A stretch of 64,000 bases of DNA. Origin: CADEFX01 sp963806735 (GTDB taxonomy: Bacteria > Pseudomonadota > Alphaproteobacteria > Rhizobiales > Hyphomicrobiaceae). Location: NCBI GenBank assembly GCA_963806735.1, contig CAWEBE010000010.1, positions 1 through 64,000 on the forward strand, given 5' to 3'. Under the pieces are notes generated by a model. That model saw only the letters and a list, made by a program, of their open reading frames with translations. It did no database searches and had not been told where the DNA came from. This document shows positions 43,701-52,268 of the stretch, one piece after another. The position numbers and the translations under genes are program-made. Position 1 is the first letter of the stretch; each line of letters starts with the position of its first letter.

Positions 43701-44583
43701 CAGCCGGCAAGACCCCGGCAGTGTTGGCTCGCGCCAGCACCTTCTGGGCGAGCTTGAGGTGCGGCCGGTCGAGCATCAGGCCGTTCAGGCTGACGACACC
43801 CGCTTCGGGATCGGACGCGAAGACTCGGACAACCGCCTCGGCATGCGTGATCTCCTCGGCGCTGGGTGTGAATACCTCGTTGATCGGGCCTACCTGGTCG
43901 GGATGAATTGCGATCTTCCCCGTAAATCCGTCGCGGGCCGCCTCCTGCGCCTCCACACGCAGTCCCTTGGTATCGCGGAAGTTGACGAAGACCGTATCGA
44001 CCGGCTGGACGTCCGCAGCCGCGGCGGTCAGTAGGCAGAGATCACGCACCAGCCGGTACGGCGAGGTCAACATGCCGTCCGGCGTGCGGCTGGACAGCGA
44101 ACCGACTACGGCCGACAAGTCCTCGGCACCCCAGCTCATGCCTATCGTGCGCGAGCTGGCACCGATATAGGTCGAGAGCTGTAGCACGGAGGTCGGCGTC
44201 TCTGTGACGATCGGCAGGATGCGTGTCGGGTGCCTCCGAGCGGCGCGCTCCTCCGCATGGCCTAGCGCAATGGAGAGCCGCTGCACGTCGTGTCCGGAGT
44301 TGGGCTTGGGCTGCACGATGCCGTCAGGACCAGCGAGGACGACCTCGGCAATGTCGGCCTCCGCATCAGCGCTGTCGATGGGATTGATGCGGACAAAGAG
44401 TTTGGGCCGCTGAGGCTGGGTCATCGTCGCGTGGATGAACTCCGCAGCAAGTTTCCGCGCTTGCGGCCTGCGGTCGGGGGCAACCAAGTCTTCGAGATCG
44501 AGGATGAGCGCGTCTGCCCCGGCGGAGAGGGCCTTGGCAATCTTGCGTTCGCTGTCGGCTGGCACGAACAGGAGGGAGCGCAT
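43669..44583 (-). CDS. HpcH/HpaI (CitE-like) acyl-CoA lyase
   Basis: 304 residues. CitE-type TIM barrel: MRSLLFVPADSERKIAKALS, ALILDLEDLVAPDRRPQAR with metal-binding Asp/Glu, LFVRINPIDS, GIVQPKPNSG, LPIVTETPTSVLQL and WGAEDLSAVVG. It should split or form a C-C bond in a 3-hydroxyacyl-CoA ester (malyl-, citramalyl- or beta-methylmalyl-CoA type). It follows a MaoC hydratase gene by only 3 bp. The hydratase-lyase pairing recalls itaconyl-CoA hydratase/citramalyl-CoA lyase or mesaconyl-CoA routes; which one applies is open. The last residues are Pro-rich (ATPPPPPSRE). Confidence 0.88.
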   Translation of the reverse strand: MRSLLFVPADSERKIAKALSAGADALILDLEDLVAPDRRPQARKLAAEFIHATMTQPQRPKLFVRINPIDSADAEADIAEVVLAGPDGIVQPKPNSGHDVQRLSIALGHAEERAARRHPTRILPIVTETPTSVLQLSTYIGASSRTIGMSWGAEDLSAVVGSLSSRTPDGMLTSPYRLVRDLCLLTAAAADVQPVDTVFVNFRDTKGLRVEAQEAARDGFTGKIAIHPDQVGPINEVFTPSAEEITHAEAVVRVFASDPEAGVVSLNGLMLDRPHLKLAQKVLARANTAGVLPAATPPPPPSRE

Positions 44584-44586
44584 GAG

Positions 44587-45042
44587 CTATGTCTTCGGTT
44601 GCTTGCGCATGAGGCCCTGGCGCAGGCATTCGGCCACGAGTTCGTTGCGCTGATTGAAGGCGCGATGATGAAACACGACGATGCCGGCATCCGGCCGTGA
44701 TTTGCTTTCGCGCTTGGAGACGATTTCGGTCGTGGCGTGCAGCGTGTCACCCAAAAAGACCGGCTTCGGAAATTTCACGTCAGTCATGCCGAGATTGCCG
44801 ATTGTCGTGCCCAGTGTCGTGTCGGAAACGGACACACCGATCATCACGCCAAGTGTGAAGATACTATTGACCAGCGGCTTGCCCCATTCGGTCGAGGCCG
44901 CGAAGTGATAGTCAATGTGCAGAGGTTGCGAATTGTGCGTTAGGCAAGAGAACAGCGTGTTGTCGATCTCGGTGACGGTGCGCCTGATCGCGTGCTCCAA
45001 CACGCGGCCGACCTCGATCTCCTCGAAGTAAAGCCCTTGCAT
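44587..45042 (-). CDS. MaoC family hydratase
   Basis: 151 residues from MQGLYFEEIEVGRVLEHAIR with GGGAGG upstream. Hotdog fold with the hydratase motif TEIDNTLFSCLTHNSQPLHI (about 22-41; usual D-x4-H positions), GKPLVNSIFTLGVMIGVSV and the overhang HATTEIVSKRESKSRPDAGI. It would hydrate an enoyl-CoA to give the 3-hydroxyacyl-CoA cleaved by the adjacent lyase. The pair is probably one operon. Confidence 0.88.
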   Translation of the reverse strand: MQGLYFEEIEVGRVLEHAIRRTVTEIDNTLFSCLTHNSQPLHIDYHFAASTEWGKPLVNSIFTLGVMIGVSVSDTTLGTTIGNLGMTDVKFPKPVFLGDTLHATTEIVSKRESKSRPDAGIVVFHHRAFNQRNELVAECLRQGLMRKQPKT

Positions 45043-45269
45043 CCACGACCTCCCGGATGTGCTTGTTGTGGCGACGCATTCCCGGCTTTTGCGACGGGAC
45101 GATGAAATTGGCAAGCTCCGTCGTAAGTCGGATTGGGTGGGTGGCCAGCGGTATTCCGTAACCTCTGATTGTTGAAGAAACGTCCTGAGAGGGCCGCACC
45201 AGAGCGCGATCGCCTCCGGCCGAGACGTCTCTCGATTGGAAAAGTGATTCAATCCAAGGCGACCCTGCT

Positions 45270-46052
45270 CTAGTAGCGGAACTGCTCCGACAGAATGCGC
45301 TCGTCCAAGCTATGGCCGGGGTCGAACATCATGAGGAGATCGATGTTGGAGGCCTCGGATACGCGCACCTTGATGACCGAGCGCGTTTCGACATTGTCGG
45401 CGACGGCACTGACGGGCCGCTTGTCAGGCTCGAGCACGTCGACCTCGATGGTGGCTCGGTTGGGGAGGAGGGCCCCGCGCCAGCGGCGCGGCCTGAAGGC
45501 GCTGATCGGGGTCAAGGCCAGGAGCGAGGCATTGATCGGCAGAATCGGGCCGTAAGCCGACAGATTGTAGGCTGTGGAGCCGGCCGGAGTGGCGACCAGA
45601 ACGCCATCACAGGCGAGTTCTTCGAGGCGGACGTGTCCGTCGACCGAGATCCTCAGCTTGGCCGCCTGATGGGTCTCGCGAAACAACGACACCTCGTTGA
45701 TAGCGAGGCCTTCGTGGTGCTTGCCATGGCGATCGTCGGCGCGCATCGACAGAGGATGAATGCGGCTGACCTCGGCGCGCGCGAGCCGGCCAAGCAGATC
45801 GTCCTGACGGAACTCGTTCATGAGAAAGCCCACCGAGCCGCGATGCATGCCGTAGATCGGAACCGGGTCGTGCATGACACGGTGCAGCGTCTGCAGCATC
45901 AGGCCGTCGCCGCCGAGCGCGACGATGGCATCTGCCGCCGCAAGCTCGGCATTGCCATATCTGGCGATCAGACGCTCACGCGCGTCCCTGGCCTCGGGTA
46001 CGTCGCTGGCGACAAACGCAATCTTCTCGAACTTCTTGGCGCTTTTTGCCAT
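45270..46052 (-). CDS. nadK: NAD kinase
   Basis: 260 residues from MAKSAKKFEKIAFVASDVPE; an in-frame ATG seven codons upstream is possible. ATP-NAD kinase motifs: AIVALGGDGLMLQTLH (GGDG, about 42-57), YGMHRGSVGFLMNEF, LAINEVSLFRETHQAAKLRI, DGVLVATPAGSTAYNLSAYG and ISAFRPRRWRGALLP. It makes NADP from NAD and ATP. Divergent from cutA. Confidence 0.92.
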   Translation of the reverse strand: MAKSAKKFEKIAFVASDVPEARDARERLIARYGNAELAAADAIVALGGDGLMLQTLHRVMHDPVPIYGMHRGSVGFLMNEFRQDDLLGRLARAEVSRIHPLSMRADDRHGKHHEGLAINEVSLFRETHQAAKLRISVDGHVRLEELACDGVLVATPAGSTAYNLSAYGPILPINASLLALTPISAFRPRRWRGALLPNRATIEVDVLEPDKRPVSAVADNVETRSVIKVRVSEASNIDLLMMFDPGHSLDERILSEQFRY

Positions 46053-46114
46053 GCTGGGATTGCGCGCTGCCATCTGGAGGAAGGGCCCACAGGTCTTTGG
46101 AAAGGCTCGCTCAA

Positions 46115-46453
46115 GTGCAAGAAAACGACAAGCCAATTCTGGTTTACTCGACCTTTCCATCGCCGGAGGAGGCCGAGCGCGTAGGCACGGATCTCGTCGA
46201 TGCCGGGCTCGCAGCGTGTGTCAACATCATCCCTGGCATGACTGCCATATACATCTGGCAGGGCCAGCGCCAGCGCGACAACGAATGTGTCATGATCGTA
46301 AAAACGCGCGCAGAGTTGGCCGAGCGGGTCATCACGCATGCACGCATGCTGCATCCTTATACCAAGCCGGCGCTGCTAGTACTTCCGATTGCGGGCGGCT
46401 CTGAGGACTTTCTAGGCTGGATTGCGGCGCAGACGGCCACACCGCGATCATGA
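46115..46453 (+). CDS. cutA: CutA divalent-cation tolerance protein
   Basis: 112 residues from GTG. PII-like trimeric fold: LVYSTFPSPEEAERVGTDLV (about 9-28), AACVNIIPGMTAIYIWQG (about 33-50), ECVMIVKTRAELAERV and HPYTKPALLVLPIAGGSEDF followed by LGWI. Length normal. Biochemical role unsettled; originally linked to copper tolerance. Followed 27 bp later by eda on the same strand. Confidence 0.92.
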   Translation: MQENDKPILVYSTFPSPEEAERVGTDLVDAGLAACVNIIPGMTAIYIWQGQRQRDNECVMIVKTRAELAERVITHARMLHPYTKPALLVLPIAGGSEDFLGWIAAQTATPRS

Positions 46454-46480
46454 AGCATTTACCATGAGAGAGGATCGATC

Positions 46481-47128
46481 ATGCAGGACATGCTCAACGC
46501 TGCGCTGGGCGAGGCGTTGAAGGCAGCCGCGGTCGTACCCGTGCTCACCATCGAGGTTGCGGACATCGGCGTCGAAGTGGCGCGTGCACTCCAGCTCGGT
46601 GGTCTCAATCTGATCGAGATCACGCTGCGTACGCCGGCAGCGGTCGAGGTGATCCGGCGTATCAAGGCAGAAGTGCCGGAGGTGCGCGTCGGGGCCGGCA
46701 CGGTGCTCGACCCGGAGCAGGCGGCGCGTGCCATTGCGGCCGGCGCGCGTTTCATTGTGTCTCCAGGTATGACTCCGCGCTTGTTGGAGGCGGCCGCGAC
46801 GTGGCCGGTGCCGTATCTTCCGGGTGCGGCTACCGCGTCCGAGGCCATGGCGCTGTCGGATCTCGGCTACTGCGTGCTCAAGTTCTTTCCTGCCGAGCCG
46901 GCAGGTGGGCTCGCCTATCTCAAAGCGCTGGCAGCACCTCTGGCAGATGTCTTGTTCTGTCCGACCGGGGGCATCGATGCGGCCAACGCACCCGCGTATC
47001 TTGCTCTGCCCAACGTAGTCGCGGTCGGGGGATCGTGGGTCGCGCCGGCCAAGCAGGTGGCGGCGCGGGATTGGCCGGCAATCACCGCACTCGCGCATCA
47101 AGCGGCGGCGTTGCGGCTCAAGGCCTGA
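46481..47128 (+). CDS. eda: KDPG/KHG aldolase
   Basis: 215 residues. Class I aldolase: AVVPVLTIEVADIGVEVARA (about 17-36), GLNLIEITLRTP with the catalytic Glu, GAGTVLDPEQAARAIAAGAR, and the Schiff-base Lys in CVLKFFPAEPAGG (about 128-140), then FCPTGGIDAANAPAYL. It cleaves 2-keto-3-deoxy-6-phosphogluconate to pyruvate and glyceraldehyde 3-phosphate. Paired with a convergent KDG kinase gene that supplies its substrate; the 3' ends overlap by 11 bp. Confidence 0.92.
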   Translation: MQDMLNAALGEALKAAAVVPVLTIEVADIGVEVARALQLGGLNLIEITLRTPAAVEVIRRIKAEVPEVRVGAGTVLDPEQAARAIAAGARFIVSPGMTPRLLEAAATWPVPYLPGAATASEAMALSDLGYCVLKFFPAEPAGGLAYLKALAAPLADVLFCPTGGIDAANAPAYLALPNVVAVGGSWVAPAKQVAARDWPAITALAHQAAALRLKA

Positions 47129-48065
47129 ATACAGGCGCCGTTGCCTCGGCCGGCACGACGGCGCCGCGGTGCTGAATAACGATGCCGGCGAGCCGGTTTC
47201 CGTCGTGAGCGGCTACGGCGGACGATCGTCCTTGCATGCGTGCAGCGAGATAGGCAGCGTTGAAGCTGTCGCCGGCGCCTGTGGTGTCGACAGGCGTGAT
47301 GTGTGCAGGCACCCGAACCGCGATCGGCGCTCCATCTGTCGCAACGAGCGCTCCGTCGTGACCGAGTTTCACGGCCACCTCGCACAGACCGAGGTCGCGC
47401 AATCGTGCGACGGTTGCGGTCGCGTCGGCATCGCTCCAGAGCAGAGCCTCATCGTCAAACGTGGGGAGCGCCAGATCGGCCAAGGCCCAGAACCGGCGAA
47501 TGACATCACGCGCCCTATCCGGATCATTCTGCCAGCCGCGTGGGCGATAGTTGCCGTCCATGACGATGGTAGCGCCAGCTGCGCGCGCCCGTTGCAGCGC
47601 TTCGGCAAAACGCGCTAGGCCAGCCGTCGAGTAGAGCGACAGCGTGACCGCCGAGAAGAAAACGAGGCCGGCCTGCTGGATAGCGGTGACGACCGCCTCT
47701 GCACCAGCCCCATCGAACAATTCGCGTGCTGGCGAACGGTCGCGCCAGTAATGGAATGTGCGCTCGCCTTTGGAGCTGGTCTCGATCAGATAGAGGCCCG
47801 GCATGCGCCCGGCGGCAGTCGTGATGAGAGTCGTGCCGACGCCTTCGTGACGCGCAAGGTTGAGGATGCCGGCGCTGTAGGGATCATCGCCGAGCGCCGT
47901 TGCGTAGCTTACTTCCGCGCCTGCTCGCGCCAGATACACCGAGGTGTTGAACGTGTCGCCGCCGTAGGCCAGGCCGAAGCGGCCATCATTGCCACGCGCG
48001 AGTTCGACCATGCATTCGCCGATGGAGATGATCGGGCGATGGCGCGGGTTGATGGCATCGGCCAT
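47118..48065 (-). CDS. kdgK: 2-dehydro-3-deoxygluconokinase (PfkB family)
   Basis: 315 residues. PfkB fold: IISIGECMVELARGNDGRFG, LAYGGDTFNTSVYLARAGAE (about 32-51), RTFHYWRDRSPARELFD and the anion-hole motif VDTTGAGDSFNAAYLAARMQ (about 263-282). It phosphorylates KDG to KDPG for Eda, whose gene lies tail-to-tail. It lies 23 bp downstream of the isopropylmalate-type dehydrogenase gene on the same strand. Confidence 0.88.
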   Translation of the reverse strand: MADAINPRHRPIISIGECMVELARGNDGRFGLAYGGDTFNTSVYLARAGAEVSYATALGDDPYSAGILNLARHEGVGTTLITTAAGRMPGLYLIETSSKGERTFHYWRDRSPARELFDGAGAEAVVTAIQQAGLVFFSAVTLSLYSTAGLARFAEALQRARAAGATIVMDGNYRPRGWQNDPDRARDVIRRFWALADLALPTFDDEALLWSDADATATVARLRDLGLCEVAVKLGHDGALVATDGAPIAVRVPAHITPVDTTGAGDSFNAAYLAARMQGRSSAVAAHDGNRLAGIVIQHRGAVVPAEATAPVFRP

Positions 48066-48088
48066 GGGCGCGCAACCTTCGGCTGAGC

Positions 48089-49159
48089 TCAGCTGCCTTC
48101 CAGCGCGCTGATGACGGCCCTTGTGGTGTCCGCGGTCGTCGCCTGGCCGCCAAGATCGCGCGTCAGCGCACGGCCCTCGGCGGTCACCCGCTCGATGGCG
48201 CGCATGAGGCGGGCCGCAGCGTTCGCCTCGCCCAGGTGCTCCAGCATCAATACGGCCGACCAGAACGAGCCCAGCGGATTGGCGATGCCGCGGCCCATGA
48301 TGTCGAAGGCCGAGCCGTGAATGGGCTCAAACATCGACGGAAATGCGCGCTCCGGATTGATGTTGCCAGTGGGCGCAATGCCGAGGCCGCCTGCCAGCGC
48401 CGCCGCGAGATCCGAGAGAATGTCGGCGTGCAGATTGGTCGCCACCACGGTGTCGATGCTGGCGGGATCGTTGACGAAACGTGCCGCCATGGCATCGACC
48501 AGCATGCGGTCGGTCTGCACATCACCGTAGGCGCCCTTCACATCCTCGAACACCTCGTCCCACAGCACCATAGCGTGTCGCTGTGCGTTGGACTTGGTCA
48601 CGAACGTGAGCTTTTTGCGGGCCCGGGCTCGCGCCTGCTCAAAGGCGAAGGTGAGGATGCGGCGGGCACCTTCTCGCGTGATGATAGTGACGTCAACGCC
48701 CGTCTCAAGCGGTAGGTGCTGGTGCACGCGGCCGCCGGCACCCGAATACTCGCCCTCCGAGTTCTCGCGGATGATCAGCCAGTCGATGTCTCCGGGGCCG
48801 ACCCCGGCAAGGGGAGACTTGAGGCCGGGCAGCACGCGTGTCGGCCTGATGTTGGCGTACTGATCGAAGCCCTGGCAGATGGCGAGCCGGAGCTGCCACA
48901 GTGTGATGTGGTCAGGGACGCGCGGATCACCGGCCGAGCCGAAGTAGATGGTGTCGAACGTCTTGAGCTCGTCCGTCGCACCATCCGGCATCATGCTGCC
49001 GTGGGTGAGATAGTGGTCACTGCCCCACGGAAAGTCCTTGAACTCGAGATCGAGGCCGCTTGTGCCCTTGGCGAGAGCAGTCATCACCTCTTGGCCCGCG
49101 GCGATGACTTCCTTGCCAATGCCGTCGCCCGGGATCACCGCAATTCTGTGTTTCGCCAT
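48089..49159 (-). CDS. tartrate/D-malate-type dehydrogenase (isopropylmalate DH family)
   Basis: 356 residues from MAKHRIAVIPGDGIGKEVIA. Beta-decarboxylating dehydrogenase: DFPWGSDHYLTHGSMMPDGA (about 43-62), FGSAGDPRVPDHITLWQLRL, IIRENSEGEYSGAGGRVH (about 132-149), TNLHADILSDLAAALAGGLG and FEPIHGSAFDIMGRGIANP. The PWGSDHYL and DHITLWQLRL segments are of the TtuC/DmlA group (tartrate dehydrogenase, D-malate dehydrogenase) rather than LeuB. Uses NAD and Mn/Mg. Its place beside kdgK and eda suggests a sugar-acid or hydroxy-acid catabolic set. Confidence 0.87.
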   Translation of the reverse strand: MAKHRIAVIPGDGIGKEVIAAGQEVMTALAKGTSGLDLEFKDFPWGSDHYLTHGSMMPDGATDELKTFDTIYFGSAGDPRVPDHITLWQLRLAICQGFDQYANIRPTRVLPGLKSPLAGVGPGDIDWLIIRENSEGEYSGAGGRVHQHLPLETGVDVTIITREGARRILTFAFEQARARARKKLTFVTKSNAQRHAMVLWDEVFEDVKGAYGDVQTDRMLVDAMAARFVNDPASIDTVVATNLHADILSDLAAALAGGLGIAPTGNINPERAFPSMFEPIHGSAFDIMGRGIANPLGSFWSAVLMLEHLGEANAAARLMRAIERVTAEGRALTRDLGGQATTADTTRAVISALEGS

Positions 49160-49269
49160 GGCGTCGTCCCCGATGGGTGCACCATGCTGCATACCAGTCC
49201 GTATGGCGGCCACGCCAGTGCAATGGCGAGCCCACATGGCGTGCTCGACGCCCAAATTTGAGGGCGAGC

Positions 49270-50295
49270 CTACGGCGCGTTGCGCATCAGCGTGGAGAAC
49301 ACCTGCCGCGTCGAACCGGGCTGGACGCGTGGGCGCTTGACCAAGGCATTGCGGCTGGGTTGTGGGTGCGCTGCGGGATGGGCCGGTTGTCCGACATCGA
49401 CCGAAGCCTGCGCGTCCATGCCAGCGGCACTAGGGGCGCCGAGGCCTGAACGTGCCACCACGCCGTCATCGGATGGCATGCTCAGTACCGTCTGGCCGGC
49501 GCCAGTCCGGCGTGCTTCCTCCAGAACCATCTCCTGCCGCTCGGAAGTTCCCGCAGGCACACCAATCGTCGCGCGTCCGGGCAATGGTGCGCTGGCGGAG
49601 TGATGTGAGCCAGCAATTGCCGGATCTTGGCCCGGCGCAGCGGCAGCGGCATCCTTACGCCCACCACGTTGCTGGGCGACGATGGCGCGCGGCAGGCAAC
49701 GTCCACCCTCTGACGCCAATTGCCCCTCCGGGCATCCCCTGCCACAGGTTCCCGGCTTCTCATTTTGAACGAGAGACAGCAGAACATAATCCGGCTCCTC
49801 CAAGGGGAGCGCGGCGTTGACCCGATCGGTGAAGAGTTTCATCGCGTGCTTTGTGCCAGGATTCCAGGAGCCATGTACTTCGCCGCTGTAGCAGCCGACG
49901 CGCTTCAGTTCGTACTGGATGTCTCGAACGAGTTGCGCCCGGGCGTCCGGGTCGCCTGGTCTCAGCGAAGTAAAGTTTTTGCCCGATGCCGGGGTGGCGC
50001 GCCGCGGCGTCGCGGGCTCTTCCGTGCGGGTCACACTGGCCCATCGGCCGGAAGCTGGAACTGGCTGCGCTGGCTCGGTATCGGCAAGATGCTGGCTCAC
50101 AAGCAGTGGCTCCTTGGCCGAAAAGACCCTGGTGCGTTGCGAGTTGGACGATGTAGCCAGTGCATCGTTTGCGGTTGTCGATGAGGCCAAGGCGTGGCGC
50201 TCCTGGTCGAGCGCGCCGTCAGCATGCCAGCCCCAAGCAAAAGCCGACGCTGTGGCGCCGGCCAGGGCGACCAAAATACCAAGCCGCGTACGCAT
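49270..50295 (-). CDS. exported protein with peptidoglycan-binding-like segment
   Basis: 341 residues from MRTRLGILVALAGATASAFA, a signal peptide. Residues ~118-165 (RDIQYELKRVGCYSGEVHGS and KHAMKLFTDRVNAALP) look like a peptidoglycan-binding-type three-helix repeat. Cysteines follow in GTCGRGCPEG and GGRCLPR. The last 150 residues are low complexity (Ala, Pro, Gly, Ser) ending QVFSTLMRNAP. This layout is common in Rhizobiales envelope proteins of unknown function. Confidence 0.72.
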   Translation of the reverse strand: MRTRLGILVALAGATASAFAWGWHADGALDQERHALASSTTANDALATSSNSQRTRVFSAKEPLLVSQHLADTEPAQPVPASGRWASVTRTEEPATPRRATPASGKNFTSLRPGDPDARAQLVRDIQYELKRVGCYSGEVHGSWNPGTKHAMKLFTDRVNAALPLEEPDYVLLSLVQNEKPGTCGRGCPEGQLASEGGRCLPRAIVAQQRGGRKDAAAAAPGQDPAIAGSHHSASAPLPGRATIGVPAGTSERQEMVLEEARRTGAGQTVLSMPSDDGVVARSGLGAPSAAGMDAQASVDVGQPAHPAAHPQPSRNALVKRPRVQPGSTRQVFSTLMRNAP

Positions 50296-50969
50296 ACTGG
50301 ACTCCCAACTCGGGCTTGCCGGAAGACCCGTCCGGTGCCCCAAGGCGCCACCTGCCGATAGAGACGCGCCGGGGCCACGTTCGGTTCACGCCGATCGCAA
50401 TTTGATCTTCCTTGTTTATTGTATGGGGTGCTCTTGGGCCATGTTCAAGCCGCGGAAAGTTGAGGCGAATGTTAGTTCTGGTGAATGCCGGTGACGCTGG
50501 CCCACTTGCGTGCACCGTTGCCAAGTGGACGGCACCCTGTGGAAAGGGCGCAAATCCAGGACAGTTTGTGGATTATTCGAAAGGCCCACTGTGGACAAAG
50601 TTGCCCCAGCCACAGGTGTTGCGCAGGCACATCACTTACCTCGGTTCGTGAGCGCGCGCGCAAACTATTAATAGTCCTTAACATTCTCAAATCAGCTACC
50701 TATCGGGGCGAGGGGGACGTCATGTCCGTTTTGCGTCGTCTGGCAGCTCGGCTCCGAGCGACCTGTGCATAACGCATCCACCAAAGCGGCGGTGGAGCAG
50801 TGCACAAGTGGCTCCGAACCGCGCCCATCCTGGGTTTCGCGCGTGCCTTGCCCCGGCGGCTCAATCGGGATGAGGCCGTAGCCGCGAACACCCGTGCCGG
50901 TGTTTCAAACCCCCTCGCGAGCCGGCCGGCGATCCGCGCACGGTCGGCCCCACGACAGGGGGCAAGACA
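50296..50969. other. long intergenic region with DnaA-box-like motifs and an AT-rich patch
   Basis: No clear gene in 674 bp. Three same-strand 9-mers resemble DnaA boxes: TGTGGAAAG (50538), TGTGGATTA (50567) and TGTGGACAA (50590). About 70 bp later an AT-rich patch holds TTAA-N6-TTAAC (50668-50682), one base short of CtrA spacing. A 16-codon ORF with a strong GAGGGGG site lies at 50722-50772. The region precedes the gene for a membrane protein with a primase-like C-terminus. Confidence 0.4.
50722..50772 (+). CDS. possible 16-residue Arg-rich leader peptide
   Basis: ATG preceded by AGGGGG at 5-6 bp reads MSVLRRLAARLRATCA, an amphipathic basic helix, then TAA. It lies about 200 bp upstream of the gene at 50970. 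A leader or small regulatory peptide is possible; chance is the main alternative. Confidence 0.2.
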   Translation: MSVLRRLAARLRATCA

Positions 50970-52187
50970 ATGAGACACGTACTGGGGGTGCTAGGCGTAA
51001 TCGCCGCGAGCATATTGCTTGCAGTATCGGCGGCGATGAACTGGCGGTTCGGGTTCAGCCTCGGCAAGACCGAGATGGACGGGCAGATCTATGGCGCCGC
51101 AAGCGCCGCAGCCGACTGCTTCAAGGCGCTGGTTCCTTTCTTCTTCTTTGCCGCTATACGCAACCGTATGTGGTCGCAGGCTGCCGCCTCGGCGGTGGTT
51201 TGGGTCGTCGTCACGGCCTATTCCTTGACGTCGGCGCTTGGTCACGCCGCGCTCAACCGGCTCGATACGGCCGGTCACCGCGCGGTCGAGGCTGCGACCT
51301 ACAAGGACCTGCGCTCGGATCTGAAGCGCGCCGAGGACCAGGCGAGCTGGGTTCCCCAGCACCGTCCGGCCCAGGCCGTCCAGAGCGAGATCGACGGTCA
51401 GAAGAACCAGCGGGCCTGGACCTGGACCAAGGGATGCACCGAGGTCAACGGCCGGTTCAACCGCGACTACTGCCAGCAGTTCCACACGCTGTCCTCCGAG
51501 CTGGCCTCGGCGGAGCAGGCTGTGGCGTTGAACAAGCGCATCGCCGAGATCAAGGCGGAGCTTGGCAAGACCGAGGGCGTGAGCGTGATGTCGGAAGCCG
51601 ACCCGCAGGCCGCCGTCCTGGCCAAGCTGGCGGGCATCGTGTTGCCGGGTGTCAAGGTCGACGACGTGCAGACGGCGCTGACGATCTTCGTGGCGCTTCT
51701 GCTCGAGGTTGGCTCGGCCTTCGGCATGTACGTAGCCTTCGCGCATTGGAACCTGTACGAACGGCGTGTTCCGGCAGCACCGGAGATGGTTCCCTCGACC
51801 GCGGTCGTGGAGGCTCAGATGGCTCCGGTAGTCATGGTCGAGGCACGGAAGCCGCAGGCGGGCGCCAACGATAACAGGTCGATCCCTGTGTCGGTGCCCA
51901 AGTTGCTCGTTCCGGAAAACGACGTGGAACGCTTCTACAAGGAAAGGATCGAGACGACGGAAGGCGCGAGCTTGACGGCCAGCGCACTTTACGAGGACTA
52001 CTGCACTTGGTGCGAGGAGAACGAGAAAGAGCCTCTCGCACTGCCGAGGTTCGGACGCGAGTTCGGAGAGCTCGGCATTCAGAAGGTCAGGATTGCAGGG
52101 CGCACCCGCTACACGGGCGTCTCGCTCAGATCCGGAATGGTCGAGGAGGATAAGAAGCTGCCGGCCTCAGTGGAGAAGGCAGCCTAG
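50970..52187 (+). CDS. membrane protein with primase-like C-terminal winged helix
   Basis: 405 residues. The N-terminal part has three membrane segments (VLGVLGVIAASILLAVSAAM, FKALVPFFFFAA, SAVVWVVVTAYSLTSALG), then a coiled-coil/periplasmic-type stretch (about 95-215, with two Cys in KGCTEVNGRFNRDYC), a fourth helix (LTIFVALLLEVGSAFGMYVA) and a cytoplasmic tail. The last 75 residues (LYEDYCTWCEENEKEPLALP followed by FGREFGELGIQKVRIAGRTR) closely resemble the winged-helix end of phage and plasmid D5-type primases. The join of membrane and DNA-binding parts suggests a membrane-tethered DNA-binding protein of mobile-element origin. A terminator follows directly. Confidence 0.7.
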   Translation: MRHVLGVLGVIAASILLAVSAAMNWRFGFSLGKTEMDGQIYGAASAAADCFKALVPFFFFAAIRNRMWSQAAASAVVWVVVTAYSLTSALGHAALNRLDTAGHRAVEAATYKDLRSDLKRAEDQASWVPQHRPAQAVQSEIDGQKNQRAWTWTKGCTEVNGRFNRDYCQQFHTLSSELASAEQAVALNKRIAEIKAELGKTEGVSVMSEADPQAAVLAKLAGIVLPGVKVDDVQTALTIFVALLLEVGSAFGMYVAFAHWNLYERRVPAAPEMVPSTAVVEAQMAPVVMVEARKPQAGANDNRSIPVSVPKLLVPENDVERFYKERIETTEGASLTASALYEDYCTWCEENEKEPLALPRFGREFGELGIQKVRIAGRTRYTGVSLRSGMVEEDKKLPASVEKAA

Positions 52188-52216
52188 ACAACCATCAACA
52201 AAATTGCACTGAACTG

Positions 52217-52246
52217 AAGGCCGCGCGAGCGGCCTTCTTCTTTTTT
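52217..52246 (+). terminator. rho-independent terminator
   Basis: AAGGCCGC (52217-52224), loop GCGA, GCGGCCTT (52229-52236), then CTTCTTTTTT. The perfect 8-bp stem and T-run lie 29 bp after the stop of the membrane/winged-helix gene. Confidence 0.9.
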
Positions 52247-52268
52247 GGGCAGCAGATGTTGCCCTCTG

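Noticed and set aside
50296..50969. Chromosomal origin of replication
   Set aside because: No oriC neighbour genes (hemE, dnaA, parAB and similar) and only one near-consensus DnaA box; kept only as a low-interest motif cluster.
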